Source of the DNA: Bacteroidales bacterium
Lineage (GTDB): Bacteria > Bacteroidota > Bacteroidia > Bacteroidales > JAADJA01
DNA length: 64,000 nt
Direction: 5' to 3'
NCBI GenBank assembly: GCA_020052415.1
Contig: JAGVPB010000091.1
Location: 1-64,000 of the forward strand
Shown: one piece after another, positions 17,292-27,507 of the stretch
How positions within the stretch are numbered: position 1 is the first letter of the stretch
How the letters are laid out: every line of letters starts with the position of its first letter
Notes under the pieces: model-generated
Seen by the model: the letters and a program-made list of their open reading frames with translations, nothing else
Databases searched by the model: none
Told to the model about the DNA's origin: nothing
Program-made: the position numbers and the translations under genes

Positions 17292-17777
17292 TTAATTGAT
17301 GAAATAATGGAAGTAGAGGATTCCAAGCAGAGAAATTAAAATAATGGCAAAAATTACAATGATCTGAAAACGGATTATTGATCTGCTTTTAGCCTTTCTG
17401 TCGTTTTCTTCGGATATTTTTTTCAGTAAATGCCTGATACGGATAAAGGCTGTATCTCCCTTAACGATATAATCGTAAGCTCCGTTTCGCATCGTATCCA
17501 CTGCAATATTCACGTCATCCGAAGCAGTTAAAAAAATTGCCTGGGTATCAGGATACCTCTGTTTTAATTTCTTTAAAATATCCATCCCGGTAAAATCCTT
17601 TTCGAGGAAATAGTCGAGCAGTGCAATATCAGGCCTGATATTTATATTGTGCATAGCTTCTTTTCCTGTGGTATATGATTTTACATTTTCATACCCCATC
17701 TTTTCAAGTTCTTTATTAATCAGATTCAAGTAGAGAATATCATCTTCAACGACAAAAATTTTTTCAGGTCTTGGCAT
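17292..17777 (-). CDS. Receiver-domain protein with a C-terminal membrane anchor
   Basis: A 161-residue protein. Residues 5-125 form a CheY-like receiver: acidic pocket E11-D12-D13, phosphoacceptor D55 (ALLDY), T84 in FLTAS, and K106 in YIVKGD. After a short basic linker (about 125-136, RKAKSRSIIR) a single hydrophobic helix spans about 137-158 and ends the protein. There is no DNA-binding or enzymatic output domain. A receiver held at the inner membrane could act as a phosphate sink or scaffold for a membrane kinase; this is inference. No histidine kinase gene is adjacent. Start choice is clear from the MPRPEKIFVVEDD opening. Confidence 0.85.
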   Translation of the reverse strand: MPRPEKIFVVEDDILYLNLINKELEKMGYENVKSYTTGKEAMHNINIRPDIALLDYFLEKDFTGMDILKKLKQRYPDTQAIFLTASDDVNIAVDTMRNGAYDYIVKGDTAFIRIRHLLKKISEENDRKAKSRSIIRFQIIVIFAIILISLLGILYFHYFIN

Positions 17778-17850
17778 TTTTTTTCTTTTTAATACTTATT
17801 TATTTCGCAAAAATTTTATCATCTGTTTACGCAAACCAAAAAACACAAAA

Positions 17851-19536
17851 TTACATTTTAACAAATTTTTTCAATATCCTCTTTTGCTTATTATTAATGC
17901 CTGCCATATAAACACCGGCAGGGAGGTCGCTTATATCGAGTTTCATTTGTTCCGACGGATTTTCGTATGTACCTGTCATAATTGTTCTGCCCAGGATATC
18001 AATTATTTCGACCTTTTCAATTGATGGTTCAAAGTTAATAAAATTAATGTTAATTATATCCTGAGCAGGATTTGGAAAAAGAAATATTTCATCCGAACAG
18101 GCTTCGGAATTTTCTGTAACTCCTACATAAAGCCCATCAATAAAGGAAATGTCGGTATTATCAGGATCAAGCCAGGGTTTAAGTTGGGTAGTATCTTCAC
18201 TCCCATTTGATTCCCAGTGATAGGAAAACTTTCCATAGTAATCAGGTTTATCGGGACCGTAAACTCCGGAGGATTCGCAAGCAGAATACCCTCCGGTAAG
18301 CGTACCGATTATTCTTCCGGAATTGTTGAAAAGTGGTGAACCTGAAGAACCGGGTTCCGTAACACCCCATCCGTTTTGTGTTTCCAGCCAAAACACCTTC
18401 CAGTGCGATTGAACACCATTGCCGAACCAATTGGATGATTCAACCGGTTGGGAATAGGTAGATATTTTCTTTATATCACCTTCGGGATGATGAATTGTAA
18501 CCCCGGAGTTACTGATTTCATTAACCGCAGACCAGCCATGATAATAAGGATGGTACGAATGAGGCACCTGCTGATCGAGCAACACCAAATAAAAATCCGA
18601 GCCTGTATTTCCGCGTTCACCGCCGTTGGCAACTTTAGTAGCACCAACCATCGAATATAATTCAGGCTCCTGAGTAGGATCCTCACAGGCAGGCGATTCA
18701 TAATTGAAATAAAAAAGCCACTGTGCCAAATCGCTGGCAGTCGCATAATGGCCTAACTGAAAGGCACAATGATCGGCAGTTAAAATATAGGGTTTCAAAT
18801 CATTTTTGGCATTATTTAACAGCGATCCCGTGCACCAGAAAGCAGAACCTGAAACCCTTACCTGTATCCGAACAACGCCTGATTTTATAGTTTGCCAGTC
18901 ATTGCTTTCAGGTTCACAACCAATATTGACCTCACAAAAATCGGAACTTCCAAAACCTTTCTCCCGGGCATATCCAGGCACTTCCCTGTAGGCATAACCA
19001 AATCCTGAAATATGTAATCGGGCAGCTTCCTTTTGAGTGTCCGGAATATTTAATTCCAGAATCACTGCATCACCATTAAGCAATTCAGTCGCAAACAACC
19101 TGTCACTTGGATTATTGGCTACAGTATAAGCGCCTTTTACCTGTAAACCCGTTTCATCATATAAATAAAGACCGGCACTTTCCGGCAAATAAAAAGCATC
19201 AAAATAAAGACTGTTTGCCCAGGCTCCATGAGATTTTAAAGTCAGCCTGCAAACCCAAATGTTGTTTGACGAATTTTCCCAGGTTCCGGCGGTTAATACA
19301 TCAATGTCAACAGGAACAATTTCCATAAAACGATGGGGCAAATTCAAACTGTCATTTTTCTTATCCTCTTCACCCAGAGTTTGTAAATCGGGCGAAGGTA
19401 TGGTGTACCGACGGATATATTCCGTTTGAAGGTTATTGATTAAACTCAACGGAACTCCACCCGAACTGATTTGAGATTCAACAATTTGCTGGAATATCAG
19501 GATGAAGGCTAAAGAAAAAATTGTTCCACTTTTCAT
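17851..19536 (-). CDS. Secreted trypsin-like serine protease with T9SS sorting domain
   Basis: A 561-residue exported protease. An N-terminal signal peptide (about 1-22) is followed by a propeptide-like beta domain, then a chymotrypsin-fold peptidase with the triad H256 (LTADHC), D314 (GSDF) and S398 (GSSGSP). Cysteine-rich surroundings and GSSGSPLF resemble lysyl endopeptidase-type enzymes. The last 75 or so residues are a type A T9SS sorting domain (FPNPAQD..., IDILGRTI..., LPAGVYM..., KKFVKM). It therefore crosses the outer membrane through T9SS and is probably surface-anchored. Substrate specificity cannot be fixed from this sequence. It is divergent from prfA. Confidence 0.9.
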   Translation of the reverse strand: MKSGTIFSLAFILIFQQIVESQISSGGVPLSLINNLQTEYIRRYTIPSPDLQTLGEEDKKNDSLNLPHRFMEIVPVDIDVLTAGTWENSSNNIWVCRLTLKSHGAWANSLYFDAFYLPESAGLYLYDETGLQVKGAYTVANNPSDRLFATELLNGDAVILELNIPDTQKEAARLHISGFGYAYREVPGYAREKGFGSSDFCEVNIGCEPESNDWQTIKSGVVRIQVRVSGSAFWCTGSLLNNAKNDLKPYILTADHCAFQLGHYATASDLAQWLFYFNYESPACEDPTQEPELYSMVGATKVANGGERGNTGSDFYLVLLDQQVPHSYHPYYHGWSAVNEISNSGVTIHHPEGDIKKISTYSQPVESSNWFGNGVQSHWKVFWLETQNGWGVTEPGSSGSPLFNNSGRIIGTLTGGYSACESSGVYGPDKPDYYGKFSYHWESNGSEDTTQLKPWLDPDNTDISFIDGLYVGVTENSEACSDEIFLFPNPAQDIININFINFEPSIEKVEIIDILGRTIMTGTYENPSEQMKLDISDLPAGVYMAGINNKQKRILKKFVKM

Positions 19537-19710
19537 TATGTGAAAATTACTGTAAAATAGTGCGTCCCGGATATAAAAACGAAAAACAAAATTGTAATTT
19601 TTGTCAAATATAAAAATAATTTGCGATGTCGAAATTGAAGGTATAACGAATTATAAACGGTTTTGTTAACAACAATTATTGTAATTTTGACTCCTTTAAA
19701 ATATGCTGGA

Positions 19711-20787
19711 ATGTTAGAGAAATTAGAGGCAATATATAAGCGATACAAAGAGATTGAAGAAGAAATGAATAATCCTCTGATCATGGCGGATATGAAAAAA
19801 TACATCCGGCTGAGCAAGGATTATAAGGAGCTACAGCGTGTGGTGAAGGCTTATAAGGATTACAAAAACGTGATGGAAAATATTGTTTCCACCAGGGAAT
19901 TGCTGAAAACCGAGAAGGATGAAGAATTCCGGGAAATGGCAAAACTTGAATTAAGTGAATTGACCAGCCGTAAAGATGTGCTTGAGGAGGAAATCCGGTT
20001 AATGCTTATTCCTGCCGACCCGCAGGATGACAAAAATGCGATCGTTGAAATCAGAGCCGGAACCGGTGGTGATGAAGCAAGCATTTTCGCCGGCGATCTT
20101 TACAGAATGTACGCCAAATATTGCGAGACCAAAAACTGGAAAATCGAACTGGTGGATGTAACCGAAGGAACAGCGGGCGGTTTTAAGGAAATCATCGTTG
20201 AAGTGAAAGGTGATGGTGTTTATGGCCTGATGAAGTATGAATCGGGGGTTCACAGGGTTCAGAGGGTTCCAAAAACGGAAACCCAGGGAAGGGTTCATAC
20301 GTCTGCCGCAACAGTGGTTGTTCTTCCGGAAGCCGATGAATTTGATGTTGTCATCCATGTTAATGATATCAGGAAAGATCTGTTTTGCTCTTCGGGGCCA
20401 GGTGGTCAGTCAGTAAATACAACCTATTCCGCTGTCCGGTTGACTCATATTCCCACAGGAGTAGTTGCCCAATGCCAGGATCAGAAATCACAGATAAAAA
20501 ATTACGAAAAGGCGTTATCGGTCTTGCGTACACGCATTTATGAAATGGAGTACAAAAAATACCTGGATGAAATTTCATCCCGACGGAAAACTATGGTTTC
20601 TACCGGCGATCGTTCCGCCAAGATAAGGACATACAACTGGCCGCAGGGAAGGGTAACGGACCACAGAATAAATCTGACCATGTATAATTTGCAATCTTTT
20701 ATTGACGGTAGCATCCAGGAATTGATAGACCAGTTGCAGCTTGCCGAAAACGCGGAAAGACTTAAGGAGGGGATAAGTCAGTACTAA
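19711..20787 (+). CDS. prfA: Peptide chain release factor 1
   Basis: A 358-residue class I release factor recognising UAA/UAG and triggering peptidyl-tRNA hydrolysis. The GGQ motif is in [11 protein letters not shown], and the codon-recognition PxT tripeptide appears as PKT in [12 protein letters not shown]. The N-terminal helical domain opens [20 protein letters not shown] longer frame opens at a TTG at 19663, but that lies in AT-rich promoter-like sequence, and the ATG at 19711 gives the usual family length. The Gln of GGQ is the normal PrmC methylation site. Confidence 0.97.
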   Translation: MLEKLEAIYKRYKEIEEEMNNPLIMADMKKYIRLSKDYKELQRVVKAYKDYKNVMENIVSTRELLKTEKDEEFREMAKLELSELTSRKDVLEEEIRLMLIPADPQDDKNAIVEIRAGTGGDEASIFAGDLYRMYAKYCETKNWKIELVDVTEGTAGGFKEIIVEVKGDGVYGLMKYESGVHRVQRVPKTETQGRVHTSAATVVVLPEADEFDVVIHVNDIRKDLFCSSGPGGQSVNTTYSAVRLTHIPTGVVAQCQDQKSQIKNYEKALSVLRTRIYEMEYKKYLDEISSRRKTMVSTGDRSAKIRTYNWPQGRVTDHRINLTMYNLQSFIDGSIQELIDQLQLAENAERLKEGISQY

Positions 20788-20836
20788 TTTTGGGAAACTG
20801 GTTAATTAGGTTAATTGGGTTGATTAGGTGGGGTGC
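20788..20836 (+). repeat. Short GGTTAATTG-type internal repeat
   Basis: Between prfA and pyrF a run of imperfect copies of a 9-10 nt word (GGTTAATTA, GGTTAATTG, GGTTGATTA, GGTGGGGT) forms a short low-complexity stretch. It pushes a spurious TTG-started extension into the pyrF frame. Confidence 0.4.
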
Positions 20837-20849
20837 AAAATCATTTATC

Positions 20850-21686
20850 ATGACAAAAAATGAGTTATTCGGATTGATCAGAAAGAAAAAATCCTTTTTG
20901 TGTATTGGCCTGGATTCGGATTTGGATAAGATACCGGCCCACCTGAAAAAATATGACGACCCTGTTTTTGAATTTAACAAACAGATCATTGACCACACTC
21001 ACAATTATACCATCGCTTATAAACCGAACCTCGCATTTTATGAGTGCAGGGGCGTTGTGGGTTGGCAAAGCCTTGAAAAAACAATAACCTACCTGAAAGA
21101 GTATGATGCATTTACCATAGCCGATGCCAAGCGCGGAGACATTGGTAATACTTCGAAAATGTATGCGAAGGCTTTTTTCGAAAAGCTCGGTTTCGATGCT
21201 GTGACCGTTGCACCTTATATGGGAGTAGATTCAGTGAGTCCTTTCCTCGAATTTACTGATAAATGGGTAATTTTGCTTGGACTTACTTCAAACAAAGGAG
21301 CTTTGGATTTTCAGTTTTCAATCAATAAAGAATCATCCAACCGGCTATTTGAGGATGTCATTTATAAGTCATCGAAATGGGGAACCCCGGATAACATGAT
21401 GTACGTGGTTGGTGCAACCCAGGCTTCTATGCTCACGGATATCCGTAAGATAATCCCCGATCATTTCCTGCTTGTTCCGGGCATCGGCGCACAGGGCGGA
21501 AGTCTTAAAGAGGTAGTTACTTTTGGGATTAACAAACAATGCGGACTGATCGTCAATTCATCGCGCGAGATCATTTTTGCCTCCGGCGATGAGGATTTTG
21601 CTATAAAAAGCCGTGAAAAAGCTATGGAAATGCAAAAACAGATGGAACAGATATTGATCGAAAATAAATTGATCACCAATGACTGA
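20850..21686 (+). CDS. pyrF: Orotidine 5'-phosphate decarboxylase (type 2)
   Basis: Last step of de novo UMP synthesis, 278 residues from the ATG at 20850; an upstream TTG would add 20 residues with no family counterpart. Conserved pieces are [12 protein letters not shown] at the start, the catalytic [11 protein letters not shown] segment, and VPGIGAQGG for phosphate binding. The longer size and [10 protein letters not shown] context fit the mycobacterial-like type 2 group rather than the E. coli type. Its stop overlaps the start of the cupin gene by eight bases, implying translational coupling. It follows prfA by 62 nt. Confidence 0.95.
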   Translation: MTKNELFGLIRKKKSFLCIGLDSDLDKIPAHLKKYDDPVFEFNKQIIDHTHNYTIAYKPNLAFYECRGVVGWQSLEKTITYLKEYDAFTIADAKRGDIGNTSKMYAKAFFEKLGFDAVTVAPYMGVDSVSPFLEFTDKWVILLGLTSNKGALDFQFSINKESSNRLFEDVIYKSSKWGTPDNMMYVVGATQASMLTDIRKIIPDHFLLVPGIGAQGGSLKEVVTFGINKQCGLIVNSSREIIFASGDEDFAIKSREKAMEMQKQMEQILIENKLITND

Positions 21687-22185
21687 GAATGCCGGTTACT
21701 GGATTGACCATTTAAAACTGAAAAGGCATCCTGAAGGGGGATATTTCAGAGAGATATACCGGTCGGATGAAATTATCCATAAGAAAAACCTGCCTGACCG
21801 GTACAGCGGATTCAGGAACTTTTCGACTTCAATTTATTTTTTGCTTGAATCCCATGAGTTTTCAGCCTTTCACAGGATAAAATCGGATGAGATATGGCAC
21901 TTTTATGCTGGTTCCCCTTTAACGATCATTTCAATAAACAACAGCGGGCAATTGGCAGAATGTAGTCTGGGAAATAATTCTGAAAACGGAGAGGTATTTC
22001 AGAATATAATTCCAAAAGGAGCGTGGTTCATGACAAGAGTAAATGGCGCAGGTTCGTTTTCGTTGGCGGGATGCACGGTTGCACCGGGATTTGACTTTGA
22101 TGATTTTGAACTGGGGAGGAAGGATGAACTGATAAGTAGGTTTCCGCAATACGAAAAATTATTCCTTGATTACTGTATTCGGTGA
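21679..22185 (+). CDS. Cupin superfamily protein (DUF985 type)
   Basis: A 168-residue single-domain cupin. Family hallmarks are the N-terminal [16 protein letters not shown], then [23 protein letters not shown] and a C-terminal [16 protein letters not shown]. Members resemble yeast Yml079w, a jelly-roll fold with a putative small-molecule pocket but no established reaction. It overlaps pyrF by eight bases and faces the membrane glycosyltransferase gene only six bases away in convergent orientation. Function unknown. Confidence 0.88.
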   Translation: MTENAGYWIDHLKLKRHPEGGYFREIYRSDEIIHKKNLPDRYSGFRNFSTSIYFLLESHEFSAFHRIKSDEIWHFYAGSPLTIISINNSGQLAECSLGNNSENGEVFQNIIPKGAWFMTRVNGAGSFSLAGCTVAPGFDFDDFELGRKDELISRFPQYEKLFLDYCIR

Positions 22186-22191
22186 AAAAGT

Positions 22192-24282
22192 TCAACGTGA
22201 AATACTTCTGATTTCTACCGCAAAATCATCCAGAAATGCAACCTTTTTATCTGTATTCCACAGATAGATTTTAAGTACTGATCCTTTCCGGATTTTCTCA
22301 GCAGGGAGTTCGTATTCGTAATTTATTTGCCACCAGTTAGAAAAAGCTTTTAAAAATTTATTGACTTCGAGGCCTTCCCACAAATAGGAGTTGTTGCCTT
22401 CATCAAGTGTAATAACCAGCTTGGAGCTGGTTTTGTCATCAAAATTGCAATAGAAGCTGCTTGTGATCAGGATTTTATCACCGGGTTCAAAAAAAAGTGA
22501 ATCTACCGGATACCAGAAAGTGGCTGAATATTCGACCACCCTATTACACCTGGAACCACGATAGCAAATGCTGTCGGTGATTGACTTTTCACGCAGATAC
22601 CAGTTCGGAACCTCATTTTCGAATTCGATGAAAGTTGAGTAAACGATTTTTTCTGATTTGGCAAGGGCAGATAAATCTTCGACTTCTGAAATACTCATTT
22701 CCAGTTTATCATCCCCGTAAATCAACCGGCTGAAATCATTGCTTTGTCTTGCATAGTAAGGAAGTTCATGATAAGTGAGTCCCGATAAATACATGGTGTA
22801 CCAGTTATTCAGGAGAATGATTTTTCGGTTGGTCAGCGTATCGAAACTGAAGTGGTTATATTTCAGGAATTTGAATTTGCTTTCGTCGAACCTGCAGTAA
22901 TATTCGCAAATACGGCTCTGAGCCTCGTTTGTGATCACATAATATCTATCCTCAAGTGTAAGCAAATGCTCAAAGATTACTTCTTTTTGCTTTTGATATT
23001 TGACTTTCTGAGCATATATCACCATTTCGAAAGGTTCTGCCAGAATAACTACGACTAACAAGGCTACAAACCATTTCTTAATTTGATCACCCGTTTTAAT
23101 TACAAAAAATAATAACAGTAATATAGCGACAGGAAGGTAAGTAGTCCAAAAGGTATTGCCTGGTAAGAACCATGACCAGACCGCAGTGAGCACCGAGGTG
23201 ATGATAAAACCCACCGCATTGGATTTATTATTAATAAATCCTTTAATCAACAACGATGCAGGAACGGCAGCAATCGGTACAAGGAATAAATAATGCCGCG
23301 GATCGAGACAAAGAGGGATATAATCGGAATAGGATATGGACATAAAATTTGATGAAAGAAATAATATTACCGCCGCAGAAACAAAGAAATAATAAGGGGT
23401 TTCCATTATCAGAAATCGCCGAATCCTGTCCCGGAAGAGAGCCGGAATGATAAAAATGAATGCCGTGAATATTCCCTGGTAAACAGTAAGACTAAAAAAC
23501 TCATACGCAATCCGTTTTATGAGAATCAGTTTCGATTGCACATCATAACTGCAAAGATTCAGATAACTGTTGCCGGTTATGGCCTCGAAACGTTTGGTGA
23601 AGCTCCCCGTCAATAAGCGTATGATTATAAAGTATAGGACGAGGATCAAAAACCCGTATAAAAGAACATAACCCCAGAATTTCACATTGCTTTTCTGAGC
23701 CATTTCATTTAGAAAAATAAACAAAAGAAAAGGTATAATAAGAACGATGGTTTCCTTGGCTGTGAAGCCAAACAAGAGTGCACATACGAACAACAGGGCA
23801 AAAAAGCCCGGTCGGTTTTTGTGGGTTTTATATTTGTAATGGTAAAGAACATAAAGTGTAAGTATCATTGCAAATGCAAGATAATTATCGGGCATGATCT
23901 TACCGGAATAATGGATAAGCCAGTTGGAAAAGAGTGTGAGCGAAAGGCCGATGATCAATGTGACATAGCCTTCATCTTTAAGAATTTGATAAACAACGAG
24001 CAGAATCCCTGACGTTATAATGAGAGTTGGCAATGCTGATGAAAAATCGGAAATCCCGAAAAGGAAATAGGAAATCGCCGTAAAAACAATTAGTGGGGTT
24101 CGAAAAACAAAATGGTCATTGTAATCCAAAGACCCGTGCAATAGATCCCATGCAAGGCGGGCATAGTGCATATCGTCGTAGCCGTAAGGTCCGATATTGC
24201 CAAAAGCGTGGTATAAAATCAATGCAAGGATATGTAATATCAGGATAATTCTAGATCCGGCCTTTTGACTCTGTAATTTCAT
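22192..24282 (-). CDS. Polytopic membrane glycosyltransferase (GT-C / ArnT-PMT-like)
   Basis: A 696-residue integral membrane protein. About eleven hydrophobic helices fill residues 10-430, and the first periplasmic loop holds an acidic GYDDMHYARLA motif, the place of the catalytic Asp/Glu in GT-C enzymes that use polyprenyl-phosphate sugars. The C-terminal 260 residues are soluble and probably periplasmic, with a beta-rich region (about 540-690) resembling a carbohydrate-binding jelly roll. It likely transfers a sugar to a lipid, glycan or protein in the inner membrane. Donor and acceptor are unknown. It is convergent with the cupin gene and monocistronic. Confidence 0.75.
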   Translation of the reverse strand: MKLQSQKAGSRIILILHILALILYHAFGNIGPYGYDDMHYARLAWDLLHGSLDYNDHFVFRTPLIVFTAISYFLFGISDFSSALPTLIITSGILLVVYQILKDEGYVTLIIGLSLTLFSNWLIHYSGKIMPDNYLAFAMILTLYVLYHYKYKTHKNRPGFFALLFVCALLFGFTAKETIVLIIPFLLFIFLNEMAQKSNVKFWGYVLLYGFLILVLYFIIIRLLTGSFTKRFEAITGNSYLNLCSYDVQSKLILIKRIAYEFFSLTVYQGIFTAFIFIIPALFRDRIRRFLIMETPYYFFVSAAVILFLSSNFMSISYSDYIPLCLDPRHYLFLVPIAAVPASLLIKGFINNKSNAVGFIITSVLTAVWSWFLPGNTFWTTYLPVAILLLLFFVIKTGDQIKKWFVALLVVVILAEPFEMVIYAQKVKYQKQKEVIFEHLLTLEDRYYVITNEAQSRICEYYCRFDESKFKFLKYNHFSFDTLTNRKIILLNNWYTMYLSGLTYHELPYYARQSNDFSRLIYGDDKLEMSISEVEDLSALAKSEKIVYSTFIEFENEVPNWYLREKSITDSICYRGSRCNRVVEYSATFWYPVDSLFFEPGDKILITSSFYCNFDDKTSSKLVITLDEGNNSYLWEGLEVNKFLKAFSNWWQINYEYELPAEKIRKGSVLKIYLWNTDKKVAFLDDFAVEIRSISR

Positions 24283-24409
24283 TGAATGGGTTTTATCTAT
24301 GAACTACATTTTTCGCGAAACCAAAATTCTTCGCTTTCAAAAGTAACATTTAACTCATAATCCGCAATAACAATTATATTAAGCTGAACAGGCTGGCAAT
24401 AAAGCCGGT

Positions 24410-27400
24410 TTATAATTTTACAAACCTGATAAATGTCGGAGAAGAATCCGGAGTTTTGATAACCAGGTAATACAATCCGACTGATAATCCACCAAGATTA
24501 ATAACGGTTTCAGGCAACTGTTCGCTGAGTTTTCCAGACCTAAAGATCTTCCCCTCAGCATTAGCAATCAGGTAAGAATGACCACGACAGTACCTGCCGG
24601 TCTTATTTATTACTTTTATTGTTTCCTTTGCAGGAGAGGGATATAACACAAACCCGGGAACGGATTCATAATTATTATTAAGGTCTGAGATAACCGAAGA
24701 AAAGTATGCTTTGAATAGAATATTTTCTACCTGGAGTGTATCGTTAAAAACCGGATTTAAAGTATCAGAGATCAAACTATTTTCCTGCCATGAATCGAAT
24801 TCGAATCCGTATTCCGGTATGGCTTCAATCCTGACAGGCAAACCATTAAAGTAAATCCCGGTCCAGGGATAGTCATCAGGAGTAATGGTGCTGATCTTGA
24901 TGAAGCCTGTTCCCGGCGGCTCTACTTCGAAGGTCACATCAACCTGTCCTTGCAATCCGAAATGATTTTGAATATGATTTCGTACTTGTCCGGTACGGCA
25001 AATTAATTCTGATTGAAAAATTAAATGATTATTGTAAAAGGCTTCGAGCTGTGCCTCTATATTATAAGGATCGCCCCAACGGTAATATTCATTCGCCATT
25101 TCATCAACCGTTTGGTTGTAATAATTGTTATCAATTGCCAGAAGCACTGATGTATCATAAACAGTGTTCATCACATCAGCATACCGGTTGATAAAGTAAT
25201 TTTTGAAGCGGTCATTCTCCAGGCTCTGAAGCCAGATGTTTATATACGGATTCCCGGCGCTTTGACCCAGCATATAACCGATCATATCAGTATTACAATC
25301 AGTCCAGCCATTCGGCTGCATGGCAAGTTCGAGATCAACTATGCAAAACCTCCACCTGAAGCCTGTCGTATTTGAACGATATATTTTTATATTGTTATAG
25401 GGCCAGTCAAAATTACCCATCCATGATTCGCCGATAATATAATCAGTATAAAAGGTAAGATCGAAATATTGATCCGCCAGGTTCCAGTAATTTGGGTCGG
25501 CCGGATCGAGAGCATCGAATGCAGAGTATGAATCCCAAAAGGAATCAACGGATCCGGAAATAGCCCGAAGTACACAACCATAGAAATAACTTAAAGACAG
25601 GATTTCGATAGAACCGGGCGCTGGATTTTCCAGGGTCATGAACATTTCATCATTGAATTTCTCCCGCAATTCATACAATCCGAAATACTGTCCGTTAATA
25701 TAAACTGTTGCCGGCCGCCAGGCTGAATAATAATTATTGGTTCCGCTGCACATCATTTTCACCTGTGCTGCATCTTTGTAAGGGAAAGAGAGATACTGAT
25801 TGCTTCCGTTACGCAGATAAAAATCGCTGTAAGTGCTTCTGTTGGGCCTGTCGGGAATAACGACATGATTGATTGGCCCGCCACCCAGAACTCCGTTGTT
25901 CAGTTCAAGCCTGAAGGAATGCTGTGGATTCGATCTGCTGCCGCCTGCACCACCATCCATGATCATACCTGAAGGCTGTGAAAAAATCAGGGGGTGTGAA
26001 GGCATGGAGTCGAAATATTCGACATACGCCGATCTTAGCCAGTCCTTATTGAAATTATCAAAGATCCCTGTGGGGCCGTAAAGATTATCATTATCTGTAA
26101 TCACAGAAATGATGGGTGTAATGTGACTGACATCGAAAAAATATGTAGCTGCCTTTAGATCACCGGGCAAAACTCCTGTAAGATATGCCCGCGCTTTTAA
26201 AACAGTTGATTCATTAACAGGTATCGGCGAATCATTGTATAGTAATGAGGTGGTTGTCGGGTCGCTTCCATCCAGAGTATAATAAACATCAGAAAAAGCT
26301 CCGTTCGGATTGGAGATTGTCAAGGTAAAAGGTAAGCTGTAAAAACCAGAATTCACCGAGAATGAAACCGGCAGGGCAAAAGCTGAATAGGGAATAGAAC
26401 CATTGTTAGTGGCTTTGGGTGTCGGAGGATCAAACAGAGCAGTAAATCCAGATGCGTCAGGAATATTCCCTGTGCTTATATCATACCTGATACAATCCAC
26501 ATCCAGGCTGCTGATCAGAACTTGTGACGGTGAATACAGATATATTGTCTCGCCATCTCCCGAAATACTGAAATTAGCATGAAAACAATATCCGCCCAGT
26601 GGCAAAAAGACAGAAGAAATTTCATCCGGAAAGAAGGAGTTCATGCTGATTTCGATATAATCGTAATTAACGGAATCGGTATAGGCAACATCAAAAGCCA
26701 GAGACTGAATATTTCCGGGCACAACACCTGCACCGAGAAGTTCTTCAGCCCTGATCAGCATCTGATGGCGGGCTCCCCAATACCAATTGCCATAGGGCGC
26801 CGGATAAGATGTAGTTGAGTTCTGAATATTCCCGGTTCCGATCGCAACTTCGTTAAGTTTCATGTTGGGTCTCACATTAGCCGGAGTTCCGTAATTGTTG
26901 TAACAGGCAGCCGGGCTCCCATCTTCAAAGGCATATAGTGTTGAAGCAAAGGGGGTTTCAGTCTGATTAAAAACCGAATTAGTAATGTAACCAGCGGAAC
27001 TGTAAGAACAAACATTAATAAGAATGTTGGAAACCCCATCCCAGAAAAACGGAGTCGAAAAATTATGCGTATTCCATCCTGTAACAGGCATGAAACTACC
27101 TGTATTGACTACAGTTGTAAAAGGCGGCGAAGCATAACGATCTTTTGAACTGCAGAAAACCACCATGAAATCGCCGGGCAACAGACTGATGTGAGGCAAA
27201 GTCCATTTGAACGGATCGGACGAGTCATCTGTCAGTCCGTATCCAAACAGGTCAATTGCTGAAGAGCTCCAATTATATAATTCGATCCAGTCGGAATTTT
27301 CGCCGTCCTCATCAGCAAGGGTAAGGTAGTTTTTATTGCTGCCTTCGTTAATTACAACCTGACCGGTCATTATAGAGGAAAACGCAGTAAAAAGTACAAT

Positions 27401-27445
27401 CAATAAATAAAAGGTAAAAAATTTTGAATTGTCACCTCCGTTCAT
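24410..27445 (-). CDS. Secreted CotH-domain protein with lamin-tail and T9SS sorting domains
   Basis: A 1011-residue exported protein. A signal peptide covers about 1-29. A lamin-tail domain follows (about 30-115; INEGSNKNYL, DWIELYN, LLPGDFMVVF). Near 375-440 lies a chitobiase-type beta domain (YTLDGSDPTT). The CotH kinase-like region covers about 500-780 (QYFGLYELREKFND; WRFCIVDLE). The C-terminal 80 residues form a T9SS type A domain (YPSPAKETIKV... LSVGLYYLVI). CotH proteins include protein kinases of spore coats; activity in Bacteroidota surface proteins is unproven. It is monocistronic, 62 nt downstream of the fabH-like gene on the same strand. Confidence 0.85.
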   Translation of the reverse strand: MNGGDNSKFFTFYLLIVLFTAFSSIMTGQVVINEGSNKNYLTLADEDGENSDWIELYNWSSSAIDLFGYGLTDDSSDPFKWTLPHISLLPGDFMVVFCSSKDRYASPPFTTVVNTGSFMPVTGWNTHNFSTPFFWDGVSNILINVCSYSSAGYITNSVFNQTETPFASTLYAFEDGSPAACYNNYGTPANVRPNMKLNEVAIGTGNIQNSTTSYPAPYGNWYWGARHQMLIRAEELLGAGVVPGNIQSLAFDVAYTDSVNYDYIEISMNSFFPDEISSVFLPLGGYCFHANFSISGDGETIYLYSPSQVLISSLDVDCIRYDISTGNIPDASGFTALFDPPTPKATNNGSIPYSAFALPVSFSVNSGFYSLPFTLTISNPNGAFSDVYYTLDGSDPTTTSLLYNDSPIPVNESTVLKARAYLTGVLPGDLKAATYFFDVSHITPIISVITDNDNLYGPTGIFDNFNKDWLRSAYVEYFDSMPSHPLIFSQPSGMIMDGGAGGSRSNPQHSFRLELNNGVLGGGPINHVVIPDRPNRSTYSDFYLRNGSNQYLSFPYKDAAQVKMMCSGTNNYYSAWRPATVYINGQYFGLYELREKFNDEMFMTLENPAPGSIEILSLSYFYGCVLRAISGSVDSFWDSYSAFDALDPADPNYWNLADQYFDLTFYTDYIIGESWMGNFDWPYNNIKIYRSNTTGFRWRFCIVDLELAMQPNGWTDCNTDMIGYMLGQSAGNPYINIWLQSLENDRFKNYFINRYADVMNTVYDTSVLLAIDNNYYNQTVDEMANEYYRWGDPYNIEAQLEAFYNNHLIFQSELICRTGQVRNHIQNHFGLQGQVDVTFEVEPPGTGFIKISTITPDDYPWTGIYFNGLPVRIEAIPEYGFEFDSWQENSLISDTLNPVFNDTLQVENILFKAYFSSVISDLNNNYESVPGFVLYPSPAKETIKVINKTGRYCRGHSYLIANAEGKIFRSGKLSEQLPETVINLGGLSVGLYYLVIKTPDSSPTFIRFVKL

Positions 27446-27507
27446 TTCCGGGAATTAAAAAATGCAAATCTATTTAAAAATTCACATTAAAAAAATCATT
27501 TCCGGTT

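Noticed and set aside
19661-19689. Promoter for prfA (TTTTG ... TAATTTTG)
   Set aside because: Both boxes exist but the spacer is only 16 nt, shorter than the 18-21 nt seen in the other promoters here.
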